NCBI GenBank assembly: GCA_039545295.1
Contig: BCIK01000011.1
Location: forward strand, 520,254-584,253
Source: Udeniomyces pyricola
Lineage: Eukaryota > Basidiomycota > Tremellomycetes > Cystofilobasidiales > Mrakiaceae
Reading direction: 5' to 3'
Length of the DNA stretch: 64,000 nucleotides
Shown here: piece after piece, positions 38,301 through 51,120 of the stretch
Layout of the letters: the number at the start of each line of letters is the position of its first letter
Position numbering within the stretch: the stretch's first letter is position 1
The notes under the pieces: generated by a model
Told to the model about the DNA's origin: nothing
Database searches by the model: none
What the model saw: only the letters and a program-made list of their open reading frames with translations
Position numbers and translations under genes: made by a program

Positions 38301-41300
38301 ACTCTGGTCGGAACCCAACGACGGACGTCGCGGCAGCAACGCTGGGCTCGATCCCCTGGATGAAGGCAACATAAAAACCCGAACGAGCCTACTGGAGCTC
38401 ATCATCAAGCCGGGACTTGGAGAGAGTTTTGGTCCTCCTACCAACTGGACATCCAAGTTGCTTCGGTCCTCGGCCGTCGACGGAGGGCCACCTGAGCTGC
38501 GAACGCTTCTTTCCACAGGACTTTCACCCGAAATCTTCCTTCGACTCGACCCAGCTTCGTTTGCCCGGGCTGTGCACACCTTCCACGCCGATCTCTTTGC
38601 TTCCCTCTTCGTCTCGCGCCCAGAGGTAGCGTCCTCATTTATCTCACCGCATGCGTTCCTTGACGCTGCAGCGTCCTTCCCCTTCGATACTGGACCCCCA
38701 CCCCCGCTTGCTTTCTTTTCGTTCTCTCCCGACCGGCCTCATTTTCTCACTCAAATTGTCCTGGAACACATGTTCGCTACCCCTCGCCATTTCGCCTCGC
38801 TCGCCTCCTCGATGTCCCTCGCCTCTTCCGCCAGCACCTCAACCCTCAGCCCTCATGTCATTTCTAACGCGTCCTCATCATCGTCTTCTTCCCCTCGCTT
38901 GTCCGAGAGTCAGCTTCGAGGCATGATGCTCTCGCACTGGATCAACGTTGGCGAACATCTGCGTCTTGCTGGAGACGCAGCCGGCTTCATGGCCGTGGCC
39001 ATGGCCCTCTGCTCGCGAGCTGTCGCCAGACTCACGGGTACATGGCGGCGTATCGCCTCTGTCGAAAGGGAACTTGTCAAGCTTGAATGGGTCGGCCCGC
39101 TCGCCCGATGTGGTCTTGTGGACGACGACAATGCAAGGCTCGCTCCGTTCGAGCTCGTGCCTCTCCAAAAGCAGGATCGGCAACATAGAAAACCGTCGTC
39201 GTCATGGAATCCGCCCATCCCGTTTCTCGGCTCTGTCATCGAAGACGTTCGGCGAGCGAGGAGACCTGATCATCCGAGTGTGGTTTCGACGGGGTTGGCG
39301 TCCATGGGAATGGCCGCTGCATCCGGCGTCGGAGGAGTTGTTGCCATTCCGTTTGAGCTCGTCTGGGGACCTTGGAACTCGATCCAGACTGCGAGAGACC
39401 TCTCGCAGAACTTTGAGCCAACCAAGGAGAAGAAGGAACCACCAGAAGACGTTGGGCTCGAGCTGCTCTCGCTGCTACAAAAGTTGGCCGCAAACCCAAC
39501 ATCCAAACGCCCAGAGTCAGTGGTTTTGTCTGCTTTGTCTCGGTAGTTGTTGTTAGTTGCATGCTGATTGGATCCGCGGCTCTTCTTTGCATCCTGGATT
39601 GCTTCATCTTGACCCTGCACGATCTAACTCATACAGCACTCGACAGTCGCTTGCTGCGTCCATGAAGGCTGAACCAAAACTTCTTGGCAACCTCAACGAA
39701 ACCTGCCGTCAATCCTCGAGCTCTCTCGACCCTCACTTGACAATGCTTCCCCTCTTATTCGTCGAGCCTTTACCGACTCTGACCCTCATCGATCGCTCAG
39801 CTCTACTCGAGACGGCTCGAGACCAGCTCATCTCCAAAACAGCCTCGTACAACAATCTCACCACTTGTGCTCGGTCCTCTGCGCCCTCGAGTCCACTTTC
39901 CCCTTCCATCTCACTGTCATCGACATCAAATTCGACTAGGGATATTATCGGTCTCAACGCGGGCGGGAAGAAGCCGATCTCGTCTCGATCCGTACCCTCA
40001 GCAGCTCACGCCCGAACGGTCTCGCTCGACCTCGCCCAACTTTCGTCTTCGCTTCACCCTGGTCACCTTTCCGGCCCGACCGACTCGACGCACGAAAATG
40101 CCAAAAAGCGTCTTTTCTTTGGTTCGATGAAAGAGATTGGCGGGATCGGCGAGACAGTCTTGGATCTATGCGACGGCCAGTTGGTCCTCAAGGTTCTTCG
40201 AGACTCGCCCGTGCCTATCGTAGGCCATCGCGGAAGATCTTCTCGACCGTCAAGCCTCATTGAATCCGTCTCGCACTCGCGGCGGGCAAGTCAGACCGGA
40301 TCCTCACTAGCCGCTGGACGAGATAGTCTCGCCTTCTCTGTCAAGCGTAACAGCATGGGCCTCAATCGCAACAGCTTCATCCAACAACAAGCACAATCGT
40401 CGTCTACCACGGCTCTCCCTTCCTCGTCGACTGTATCCTCACCTTCTTTGGCGTCGTCCCAGGCACCGTCGTACCATCGCATCAGTCTTGCCGGATCGGA
40501 AAAGTCCAATGAGACTCTCGCTCCCCTTCGAGTTTCGGTCAAAGCCGGATCGCTGAGTCACCTACTCGACGTGCTTGTCTACGGCGTCGAGGGCCTTCGA
40601 ATGACTGTCAAGGACGACACAGGGCTGGCGTCCAAGTCCGGTCGTCGGCTATCTATCGATCTCGTCGAGTATCGGTCCATCTTTTTCGCTACTTTCCGAA
40701 GCTTCACGACGCCGATGCTTGTCTTTGACGTGAGTTGTCTGTTTCTGCTATCTCTTGCTAACATTTTCACTGATACGGCCCCGTCAAGACGTAGAACGGT
40801 TCATGGGACTGATCTTGTAAACAATCCGTAATCCTTCTCTTCGGTAATCTTCCTCTCAGCACCTCAAAACGAGGTATCTTGGTTCAATTGCAGCCGTCCG
40901 AGGACTTTTCCATTCTCCACCCTCCACCTCGCTCGAAACGTTCCCGTCCTGGCCCCTGGATGGTATTGTTCCCACATCCGCCCTCGACTGGCCGACTATT
41001 ACCCGTATTCGGCTGGCCTTGCTGTCTACACTGGAGTCTTGGCTCGTCTTTGGCGGCGGACAGCACGACTTACTCGATAACCCCCCGCTTTTTGCCGCTG
41101 TTTCCTCTTTCCTCGCCACGATTCTGCCTTCCTTATCTCCGACTTCGCCGTCTGATTTTGCTGAGGCCGACCGCGACTCGGCTCAGAAGCTTCGAGTTGG
41201 GATTCTTAGTCTACACGAGGTCTTCCTTTCATCGGTCCTTCGACCTGACATCGCTGTTGCTTCCACGACGCCCTCTTCATCCGAATCGTCGACACGAGCC

Positions 41301-44300
41301 CCGACTCCAGCCTCACCAGGATTGGACGCCTCGATTGGAGCTCCGCGAGCGGCTCCGATCATCGTCACTCAGATCGACCAAGCTAAGCCGGCCGAGCTCG
41401 TCGACGATTTGGACTCTATCGCGTCGCATGTCCTCACAAAGATCACCCAAGAAGACCTTTTCACCGCGTCCGAGGTATTTGAGCTTCAGTGCTGCGATCA
41501 GGCCGGCTGGCTGCCCGTTAGCACACGCACGTCGACCGCTCAATCCGAGGATGAGATTGTCATTCAGGGCTTCATGGAGCTTGTTCAAGTTCAGCTTACG
41601 TCCGTCCACGGCAAGGCAGGCGAGCTTCCCATTTCCAAGCGTCTCCCGATGCCAATCCGATTTGCGCAAAGGTAGGTTCTTGCTGTGTTGCTGTGACCTC
41701 CCCCCAACTCACTCACGAATCGAACTGTCCCTAACTCTTGCGTCTTGCTTCTGACCTTGTTCAGGACCCAAGCAACTATCCGACATTGGCTTATCTCGCA
41801 GCTTTCAGATCCCAAAATCGGGCCCAAGAAGCGTCAAGAACGATTTGAAGTCCTCCTCGCGGCCCTCGACGTTTGTCAGACACGATCCCTTGATGATGAG
41901 ACCAACTGGGTGTCGGCGACCTCGCCGTTACCAACGACGACGACCAAGCCGCTCGATGCAAGCTCGTCGACGACGGTATTCGAACTCGAACCCGTTGTGA
42001 CGTCGTTTGTTGCCTCTGCCATCGCCGCTGCCTTGGTTTCCCCCGAGAGCCGACTCTTTGTTCACACGTGGCACGCCATCGCCCAGAAGCGGAGCTTACA
42101 ATCGGTCGACTCTCTCGTTCAGCTTGTCTCGAGATCGACGCCGTCAATCGGAGGAGAGCCTCACCAGGGCTGCTCAGCTTCGCTTGGGTGGATCCTTGAG
42201 CGACTTGTGGAGGTCGTTTGTGTCGTGCCAAATCACGTCGAATCGTCCGCTTCGGGAAATGAGCTCGTCAACTTTGACAAACGAAGGTGAGCTAGAGCAA
42301 GCTTTTATCCATCTTGTGTCTATCTCCTTGCATATCTTTCACGTCCGTGCATTTTCGATCGCTGTGGATTAACGAACGCCGTGGTTGATTTGCTTCCTTG
42401 CTCTTCATCCAAATGCTCAGGTATCTCTGGAACCTCATCAACAACGCTTCTGGACTCGTTCCACCTCCGAAAGCCGACCGAGTCGAACTCGATCGCATTA
42501 ACCTCCTCGAACGCTCGTCGCCCATGTACGACCTCACCTCCTTACATTCAGTTGCGAGCCAGGAGCTCCATTCCCTTCGCCTCAGCCAGCATCAAATCCG
42601 GCGTCCCTTCATCCCCCTCGTTCGAGAGCAGCTCGAAAAGCAGCGTCGTGATCGACTACTCCGAGAGCGAGCTGCTCAAAACCGAAAACGACACTCTCTC
42701 AAGTCGATAGACGTCGTTGATTCCGTTGGTAAGCTTGTCGCCCCAGCGATCGGTGTGCCAAGGAAGCCGACCAAGGGAACTCGTGTGGGCACTCTCCTTC
42801 GCGGGTTCCGACCTCATTCGGTAGCAGCCCACTTTTCCTCGGGGGAGAGCAGTCCCCTCCCTAGTCCATCTTCGTTCGACACTGTTAAATCGCTCGAGGA
42901 TCTCGACTTCACCCCAAACGGCAAGCCCTTTAACGTCGTTTCTATCGTCGACTCGACCGTTTCGATCACAAACAACGCGCCCAGGTCGTTCGTCTTCAAG
43001 CTCGCGTGTGACGACGGGGCTAGGCATACGCTTCAAGCGCCCACGAAACCCCTGCTCGACAAATGGGTCCGGATCCTCGCCGAGACGTCGAAAGCGACCT
43101 CGGCCAAGCGACGAACTCTCCTGGGCGACAGTAGCAAGCTTTCTCCCCTGACTGAGATCCGCAACCCGCTCGATGTCGATAAAGAAGCTCCGTTCCCTGG
43201 TACGTGTCGGAACATCGGGATGATTGGGCTCAAGCTCACGTCGTCAACCCATGCTGAACTGACCTTGTCCATCTGTTCTAATCTTCATCACCCATTCCCC
43301 GCCCCCCTCTTTTTTTCAATGATCGACTTCAGTCTTTGGTGTGGAACTCACGGACCTTATCCAGCGGGACAACCCAGCGTCTGGAATCCCTCTCGTCTTT
43401 GAGACGCTGTTAGGTGAGATTGAAGCCCGTGGACTCGAGGAAGTCGGGATCTACCGCATTCGTAAGTCCTTGATCGCATCTCAGCCTGTGAACACTCGTT
43501 GTCAAACTCTCTCAAAAATTCGACCAATCGAAAGGTGACTGATATTTTTTAATCTCGAAATGAATCTTTTTGGTCCCACCTTGATCGCATTGCTGTGTTC
43601 ATCCATTAGCCGGCACGAGTTCCCTCATCAAATCCCTGCAACAATCCATCAACCGCGCCATCCCCCATGATCCTTCCACCTTTCCGTCCCTCGCCGAGGT
43701 TGACATTCACGTCCTCTGTGGCGTGCTCAAACTTTGGCTTCGATCCTTACCGGAACCTTTCATCCTCTTCTCGGCGTACGATAAACTTGTCCAGGCGGCC
43801 GGCATCGAAGACTACGAGGAGAGACTGTATCGGATCCGAGAGCTCATTTGGGGTTTGCCGAGAGAGAGATTCGTTTGCTTGAAGCGAATGATTGATCATC
43901 TTGACAAGATTACAGACTTTGAGGATCAAAACAGTACGTTTTCCTTTGTTCTTCTTTTTCATTTTCTCTTCCTCTCCTTCGTTTCTGTCCTTCTTCTTGC
44001 CATTGCCACCAAGTTTCTTGCTCTGCTTTTTTCCCTTTGGTTTTGTCTTTGGCGTTGTTATTGCGCCGTCCCATCTCATTGCCGCGTGGGTCATGCGACC
44101 GTTCACATTCTCACGCGTTCTCAATCCTCGATCTGTGCTCTGCCCCTGCCCATCGAATGTGTAGATATGACCCCGCTCGCGCTCGCCATCGTGTTTGCAC
44201 CTTCTCTCATGGTGGCCTTTTCGGATTCGACCGGTCTGGGAGGGATGGCCAACCTTGGACCTGCCACTGCTCTCGTCAAGGTACGTTTCTTTCCTTCGCT

Positions 44301-44883
44301 TTCCCATCATCCGTAGCTGTTTTCTTCTTCTCCTTCGTGATCTCTCCTCCCCATTCCTTCCTATCGAAACGCGTCCATCTCTCGCTCGGTCTTTTGTGCT
44401 TATCTCGCGCCAAAAGAAACCAATCAATCCCAAACGCGAGGAACTCTCCGTGTCGATCGCTTAAAGTTTGCGTCCGAAAACGAATCGTGTTTGGTGCCCT
44501 TTTTGCTCGCGGTTTCTCTTCACTTCGTCTTTCGTCTCTCTCTCTCGTTATCGCTCGTTTTTCGTCTGGCTCGATTTGCATTGTCGGGCGCCGATCTGCT
44601 CCGAAGTTGTTTTTATGTTTTGCAATGCCGTCTCCGATCCTTGCCTTTTCGCCGTTGTGCTGACCACAAACGCGTCTTCCCTTCCCCTTCGTCCTCCTCC
44701 TTCCCTTTCATCGCTTCGTGCGTGTCGCGTCGCGTCGGTCTACAGAACCTCGTGCTGAGCTATCATTGGCTGTTTGACGAGGTGCCGGAGCTCGAGGGTG
44801 TTGCAGAGGGTGAGGAAGGAGCGGAAGAGGAGCCATTGGAAGAGCTCGTCAGTGAGCCAGGTGGGATCGACACGTCTCGTTGA
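35367..44883 (+). CDS. Bem2-like Rho GTPase-activating protein (PH, RasGEF-like, PH, RhoGAP)
   Basis: Eleven exons sum to 7920 nt, 2639 residues: 35367-36454, 36490-37609, 37717-39515, 39637-40729, 40860-41671, 41765-42286, 42421-43199, 43333-43461, 43610-43933, 44165-44280, 44746-44883. A Ser/Pro-rich N-terminal third precedes a PH domain near residue 690 (HWKAYKVELKGSKLYFYKTP). A RasGEF-like region spans about 1640-2144, with EYRSIFFATFRSFTTPMLVF as its N-terminal motif. A second PH-like segment lies near 2300-2380 (FVFKLACDDGARHTL, PLLDKWVRILAE). The RhoGAP domain fills 2404-2620: IPLVFETLLGEIEARGLEEV, GIYRIPG with the arginine finger, VLKLWLRSLPEP, TPLALAIVFAPSLM. The order matches yeast Bem2, which restrains Rho1/Cdc42 in polarity and wall integrity. 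The RasGEF part may be non-catalytic. The 35-nt intron 1 is doubtful; other junctions agree in phase. Confidence 0.93.
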
Positions 44884-46525
44884 TCTCAACCATCAAAACA
44901 GGAACGCATTAGCAACGTGCAGGATGTTGCTTGAACTTCTCCCTCCCGGTTCGATATGAACTCCTTCCATCTCTTTTTCTTTCTTCTTTTTCTTTTTTCC
45001 TCCTCTCTCTTTCTCTCTTTATTCTCTCTCTTTCTTTCGTCCGTATGCTGTTTTTTTTTCTTCTTTTTTTTCTTTTTTTCTTTCTTTTTGTTTATCCTTC
45101 TGCTCGTTACTGTCTCCAGATCCTCTCTTTCTTCTGATGACTTCATGCAGCCTTATACCTTGCTTCTTCTTATTCAACCCGCCCCCCTTCCCCCTTCACA
45201 TACCCTGTGTCGATGGTGCCTACTATCTCAATCAGTCCCAATTTTTTCTATCCCTACTCTGTTTTTCTTTGACTTTGGTCCTTTCTTCATTTGCACTTCG
45301 AGTCGTACGTTGTCTATGCCTTTTTTTTTTACTTTCTCCATACCCCGATTCATATTTTTTTTTCGTTCCGATCTCCCCTCTCCGACAACGTACTCGTTGA
45401 CGACGTCGTCGTTCATTTTTGCTATCATGCATCGACATCATCATGTCAGACATATATATATACCTTGTTGCCTCTTTGCTTGTTCGTCGTTGTCGTTGTC
45501 GTTTTTTTCTTTTTCTTTCGTTTGATTCTGGTTTCTTCTTGTTGAGCTCGATGGATTGATTGGCTGTTCTCTCGACTGAATTGGATGGACGGATGGGGGT
45601 TGGTTCATTAGATTGGAAGATCTGCCTGTACTTTGTGATGCGTGATTAGGGTGACGATATGGCTTTTTTTTTATAGGTATTGCAGACTGGCCGAGATGGA
45701 TGGCGGAGGAGGTTAGATGATTAACGTTGTTGATGGAAGGGGGGGGAGGGTGGCTTGCGTTGGAAAGGTTAAATGAGAAAAGAGGTTTGCATTATATATA
45801 TAAAGGTGATGGATGCAATTTACAGTGCAAGCCGTCGGATGAATGAGATGATTTAATGAAAACGTGAGCCCCCCCCCCCCCCCCCCCCCCCCTCCATGGG
45901 TTTCGATTGTCGATTGGGGTGCAGCAGCAAAGCCTGGACTTGGCGATTGATCCCTCTGTATGTGTATGTGTGTGTGTGTGCATGTGCATGGGTACTATAT
46001 GTGAGTGTATAGTATATGTGAATGTGTGGGTGCTCTCTTTGATTGATCGATCTCTCTGCTCGCCCCGCTCAGCCTCTGCCTCTTGCCCCCTCCCCCGACG
46101 ATCGTCTGCCTCTCGACTCCTTCTGTTCCCCCTTCGTCGACACCCCCCCCCCCCCTTCCCCTCCCCTGTACGGCCATCCAAACCACATCTCCACCTCCTC
46201 CCCTCGATTCCCCTTTGTACACGGTCGCACTTCCGCCGCGCTCACCTCGCCTTCCCTCTCCCTCCCCAAAACAGCGCTCCTTCCCTCAGCCTTCCCTCTC
46301 TTCCACCCCAGCTCGCCTCCCCCTTCTCACCTTCTCTCGCCCGAGCTTCCCTCAACACCACCTCCTCCTTCCGCCTTCCCTTTCGCTTGCCTCGACTCAA
46401 CGCGTCGAAGCTCGACCCATCGTACGGCAGCCGTCCCTTCTCCATCGCTTTACCCCAATCTCCTCCCCCTCCCCTCCTCCCCTCCCTTTCATCCCGTTTC
46501 CTCTCGCCGCGATCGATTACCAGAC
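44884..46525. other. Intergenic interval, Bem2-like to G-alpha
   Basis: This 1.6-kb region is T/C-rich from 44940 to 45540, then mixed. It contains a TATATATATAAA near 45793-45804, a C24 tract, a GT-rich patch near 45958-45981 and a strongly C/T-rich leader to the G-alpha ATG. Long plus-strand frames are pyrimidine artefacts. Confidence 0.5.
45869..45892 (+). repeat. Poly(C)24 tract
   Basis: Twenty-four consecutive C residues about 630 bp upstream of the G-alpha ATG, the longest of many C homopolymers on the sense strand of this window. Exact length is prone to sequencing error. Confidence 0.85.
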
Positions 46526-49500
46526 ATGGGATGCACGTCTTCAGCTCCCGTCAAGGAGGAGAAGGAACGGTCCTACGCGATCGACAAGCAGATCGAGGAG
46601 GACAAGAAGAAGTCCAGCCGAGAGTGCAAGATTCTCCTTCTCGGTAAGTTTTATAGCGTCTTACTCTGGTCTTTGGGGGCTCATTGATACGTGGTTTGAG
46701 GTGTGGGTCGGAACGAGAGGAGACGTCACAAATGGCGGCGCGGTCCCAGGCGCGGAGAACAGGAGAGGGGACACACAGAGGGAGAGAGAGAGCGCGCGCG
46801 AATGCGCTGGTCGGGTTTCGTATAGGCATGCAGGCAGGAATCACTGGCTCGCATCACCTCCCTCATAGACCATAGGGCGCGTGTCCAGTTCACGAGCTGG
46901 GTAGGGTGAAGAGGGCAAGGCGAGCCACGACCTTTGCAGTGAGCGAGGCACGAGACGAGGCATCAACTGCATCCGGGCTTGCTTGTGGCTTACGCAAGCG
47001 GGACGGCGAATCCGGGGGGCGACGAGCAAGGGCAGACAGAGAGGCCACGATGGGACTCGGTTGGAGTCGCGACGGTATGCATGCATAGCGCTTCAACCAT
47101 GCCTCGTTGGGGTTTCTCCGACTTGTCTTCTCTACGATTCGTCGTCGCCGTAGCTCATGGTGGACGCGGATGGCCATAGCTACACTGCGGCGAATCGGAT
47201 GGGCAAGAGGGAGGAGAGAACGAGGAGGAGGTGAACTCGCCTCAAGCTTGTTTCCCCTCATCGGGTCGGGCCTCCTCCCGGAGTCTATGGGCTTTGCTTC
47301 CATGCTGCTGCTGTCAATCTCTCTCTCTCTTTTTCTCTCTATCTCTCTGTGGGAGCAGGATAGCTGAATAGCGGGCGTGAACCAAGACATCGGCTGCAGA
47401 GCTGGAGGCGAGCGCGAGAGGGACGATGCTGTTTGCTTGGGGATTGCCTGCTCGATGTTTTGCCGCTGGGACAATGATTCCCATCTGGCGGAGATCGAAT
47501 GGCGTGAACCATGGTCTAGATCGTACATACCCACCCATACATCCACCTGCTCGGTCGACTGTTTCTCCATGCCTGTAGACCCGCTGCTGCTGCTCTCACC
47601 GGTCTTTTGAAGCTCATCGTTATCTCTATCTTTGGTTTTACCTTTCCCCCCGCTTCCCCTCCTGGTGCAATTGACGACTCTTCCAGGATCGGGCGAGTCG
47701 GGCAAGTCCACCATTGTCAAGCAAATGAAGATCATCCATCAAAACGGTTACTCCAAAGATGAACTACTGCTGTTCCGGTTGATAGTGTGCGTAACCACGA
47801 TGATCGGCCGCTAGCTTACCCTTCCTTGGGGTTGCTTCGCTCTCTTTCTCTGTCATGTGTTGTTGTTGTTGTCGTCGTCGTCTTGCTTGCTTGATACCCT
47901 CTGAACTCACGTAGGCTCAACCTTTCCTTCTTGATCCACCTCCGCTCTGTCTTTCCTCATCACACAGATACAAGAACTTGGTCGATTCGGCTCAGGCGAT
48001 CGTCATGGCTTGCCGTAAACTTGGTGTCGAACCGGAAGAGTCGTCAAATCGAGTGGGTCTTGTTTCGAAATGCTTCTGCTCCGCGGCGGTGACATGTCGC
48101 GCCATTTGTTTGGTGTGTCAATCAAGTCAGAATTGTCCCGTGCCATCGTCCTAACTGTCGATATGTTGCGTCCCTTGGCTATACTTCGTTCGCTCGCTGT
48201 TGCCAGATCTATGCCGACAAGATCCTCGATTATCGCATCGATGCCGATCCTTCACTCGTGTTGTCGCCAGAGATTGCCAAGGCTATCGAGAGCTTATGGC
48301 ACGACCCTATCATTCCAAGCGTACTCGATCGATCGAGCGAATTCTACTTGATGGACTCGGCGACCTAGTGAGTGACCTTCTCCTCTACTTGATGACTTCT
48401 ACAAGGGCCTAAGACGACGCGTCGTCTCCAGTCATCCGTTCTGGGTCTTGATACCATCATCACATCACAGACATCTGCTGACGCAAGTATTTCCTCTTGC
48501 TCTGAAATAGCTTCTTTGGTGCCATTGATAGGATAGGAGCACCGGATTACATCCCTGATGAGTCGGACGTCTTACGCGCGAGGACAAAGACGACGGGTAT
48601 CAGTGAAACGCGGTTTACGATGGGTCAACTGAGCATACAGTGCGTCTCTTTTCTTCCATTCCCGTGTTTGCCTTGCTGCTGTATCGGACACCAGTTACTG
48701 ATCAAATAAACGACCTGCCCTCGCTTCTGCCTTGCAGCATGTTCGATGTCGGTGGTCAACGATCGTACGTGGATGCTCACTCCTGAGCTCGGTTCGGAGC
48801 GATACCCTGAATGCCTGAAGCTGATAGCGCCCCACCTCGCACCTTGACTTTCTATAGGGAGCGGAAGAAATGGATTCACTGTTTCGAAGCGGTCACAAGT
48901 ATCATCTACTGCGTTGCCCTGAGCGAGTACGATCAAGTCCTGTTGGAGGAGAACGGCCAGGTATGTCATCGATCGGTTTGGCAGAAACGCGTCCTGTCAA
49001 GCCCATGTCTGACTAACTGACCTTGGTCCGTATTTGCCTCATCGATGATTTGACCACGCGCTTCACAGAATCGAATGCAGGAATCGCTGGTCCTGTTTGA
49101 GTCCGTTATCAACTCGCGATGGTTCCTTCGAACGTCCGTCATCCTCTTCCTCAACAAAATCGACGTCTTCAAGGCCAAGCTGCCGAAAGTGCCGCTCGAG
49201 AAGTACTTCCCCGAATACACAGGGGGTGCCGACATCAACAAGGCGGCCAAGTACATTCTCTGGCGCTTTACGCAGACTAACCGAGCGAGGTTGAGCGTGT
49301 ACCCGCATCTGACTCAGGCGACGGACACTTCGAATGTAAGTTGATCTGCTTTGGCTGGAACTTTTTGGCTCGGCCTGACTCTCTTACTACCTTGCGAGTG
49401 ATAACGTAGGATGCTTACGTTTCGGCCTGAATCTTTCTTTACCCTCTTTCGTGACTCTTGCTCTTCTATCTTCTAGATCCGGCTGGTCTTTGCGGCCGTC

Positions 49501-49652
49501 AAGGAGACAATCCTCCAGAATGCTCTGAGAGATTCGTACGTTGCTTCATCTTTCTTGTCTTGTTATCACCTATGTTTGCTCTTTGCTCAGTATCTGATCC
49601 ATCGTCTCACGTGGTGTGACACATATGTCCATCATGCAGAGGCATCCTCTAA
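46526..49652 (+). CDS. Heterotrimeric G protein alpha subunit
   Basis: Ten exons sum to 1062 nt, 353 residues, the standard G-alpha length: 46526-46643, 47687-47786, 47968-48052, 48207-48367, 48511-48639, 48738-48764, 48858-48960, 49069-49335, 49477-49535, 49640-49652. MGCTSS gives Gly2 for myristoylation and Cys3 for palmitoylation. The P-loop GSGESGKST is split by intron 1 after its first Gly base. Other motifs are [17 protein letters not shown] (switch I), [14 protein letters not shown] (switch II), FLNKID (NKxD) and FAAVKETI (TCAT position). It ends LRDSGIL. All nucleotide-binding elements are intact, so it should be a functional GTPase coupling 7-TM receptors to cAMP or pheromone pathways. 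I cannot assign the fungal G-alpha group. Intron 1 is 1,043 bp; the last coding exon has 13 nt including the stop. Confidence 0.96.
48738..48764 (+). other. 27-nt microexon covering G-alpha switch II
   Basis: CATG...CGATC lies between a TGCAG acceptor and a GTACGT donor. It encodes most of MFDVGGQR and keeps phase with both neighbours (2 in, 2 out). Confidence 0.85.
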
Positions 49653-51120
49653 GCCTCTACCCACGAGCTACAGGACTGGCCTCGTTGTTTTGCTCTCCCC
49701 TCCCCCCTTGCCTTTGTTCCTTTATTTTATATCGGACCTGCTTAGATCCCCTCCCTCTCCTATCCTCGATCTGTCTGCTTCGTCTTTCTCCTTCACGTTG
49801 CTCGTACACGACACCCTCCTTGTTGCCTCTTCACTGCCTCTTCCCGACACGCGTTTCTCCTATCCAGCCCAACCCGGAACGTCCAATGCTTCCCAGCAAG
49901 GTGTTGCCATCGCCCCCCTTCTCTCGCCCCCTCCCCCCCCCTCTCTTCTCCTTCTTCTTTCTGCTCGCCTCTTTTATGACGCATATCTTCCCCGTTAGGC
50001 TTCGCCCCGAACTCTATACTTGTCCCCTCTCGTCTTTCTCGCTCACGAACCTTAATCAAGGTGCTCTCTCTCTCTTCTCCTTCACCCCACCTTCTTCCTT
50101 ATTGTCCTATCATCTCCTGCACCCTCTTTCCTGTCTTTCATTCTCCATTTTTTCGGATCCTTCGTCCTCTTCACTCCCCCCCCCCCCTCCATCAAACACG
50201 TTTTCATTTGCCGTCTCTTTCTCACTGCTTTCTCTTCAACGCGACACCCACATCTTTCCCATCGATACGCCATCACTCTTCACACATGTTCCCACCGCCT
50301 TCAATCTTCACTCGCACTCGGCGTCTGGGCTGGCGTCCTTTCTCCCCTATCCTATCTCAAAGCCACTTCATCATATCGACAATCACTTCGAGCTGCTTCG
50401 TCGACCTCCTTCTTTCTGCCTCTCCGTTCTGGGTGATTTATTCCTCTTCTGTTTTACTTTCTCCCTCCCCTCTCTTCCGTCCTTCTCGTTTCTTCTATTG
50501 TTTGTGTCCTTTTTCATCTTTCGATTGACCCTTAATTTATTTAGGTCAACCCCCTTGGTCCCTCTCTCTCTCTCTTCCTTCTTTGGCCCTTTTTTGGTTT
50601 CTCTTCTCTTCGCTCTTCTCTCTGGCCTCCTTCACTTCATTGTCTGTTTCGCTCACTCTCACGCGCGCGCGGTCTCTCTCTCTCTCTCTCTGTCCTCTGT
50701 TCTCTAATCCTTTTTCCTTGGGCCTCTTCTTTTCATCCTTCTTTCTTTCTTCCTCTTTCCTTTCGTCTTCCAACCGTTCTGTATGACCTACGTCGTCTCT
50801 TTTTTTTTCCTCTTTTTTTTTCTTCTTCTTCCTCCTGTTAATCTATGTGAGATCTCAATGAGTAGCTCTCCCGTCTTTGCTCCCCCACTCTGAAGCTCTG
50901 AAGACGGAATGTCTGAGAATAATAAGTGCTGACGAACGCGTCGTGTGACGATCATTGAAGGGCTCATTTGGGCTGATTTAAACACAACATTGACATCTGC
51001 CACCCCCGCCACCTACATATCGACGTTCAACTCTACCCATCGCACGATCCTCGCTCGACTCTTCAACTATCGGTGCAGCCCTCCCTAAAGGCCCTCTCCA
51101 GCCATATTTTTTGGCAGACC
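49653..51120. other. Pyrimidine-rich intergenic interval
   Basis: About 1.47 kb of C/T-rich sequence on the plus strand follows the G-alpha stop. It is open in long plus frames that read as Ser/Leu/Phe/Pro only. T-runs occur near 50795-50822. The last 200 bp are less biased and probably hold the promoter and leader of the 51121 gene. Confidence 0.5.

Noticed and set aside
40779..40830. Extra exon (VERFMGLIL) inside a Bem2-like intron
   Set aside because: It fits a Ras-exchange motif by eye, but the available AG acceptors give the wrong phase or a stop. Joining 40729 to 40860 directly keeps phase 0.
49616..50707. 363-codon plus-strand open frame after the G-alpha gene
   Set aside because: It starts inside the last G-alpha intron and reads only Ser, Leu, Phe, Pro and Thr from C/T-rich DNA. 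No domain and no splice logic; explained by pyrimidine bias.
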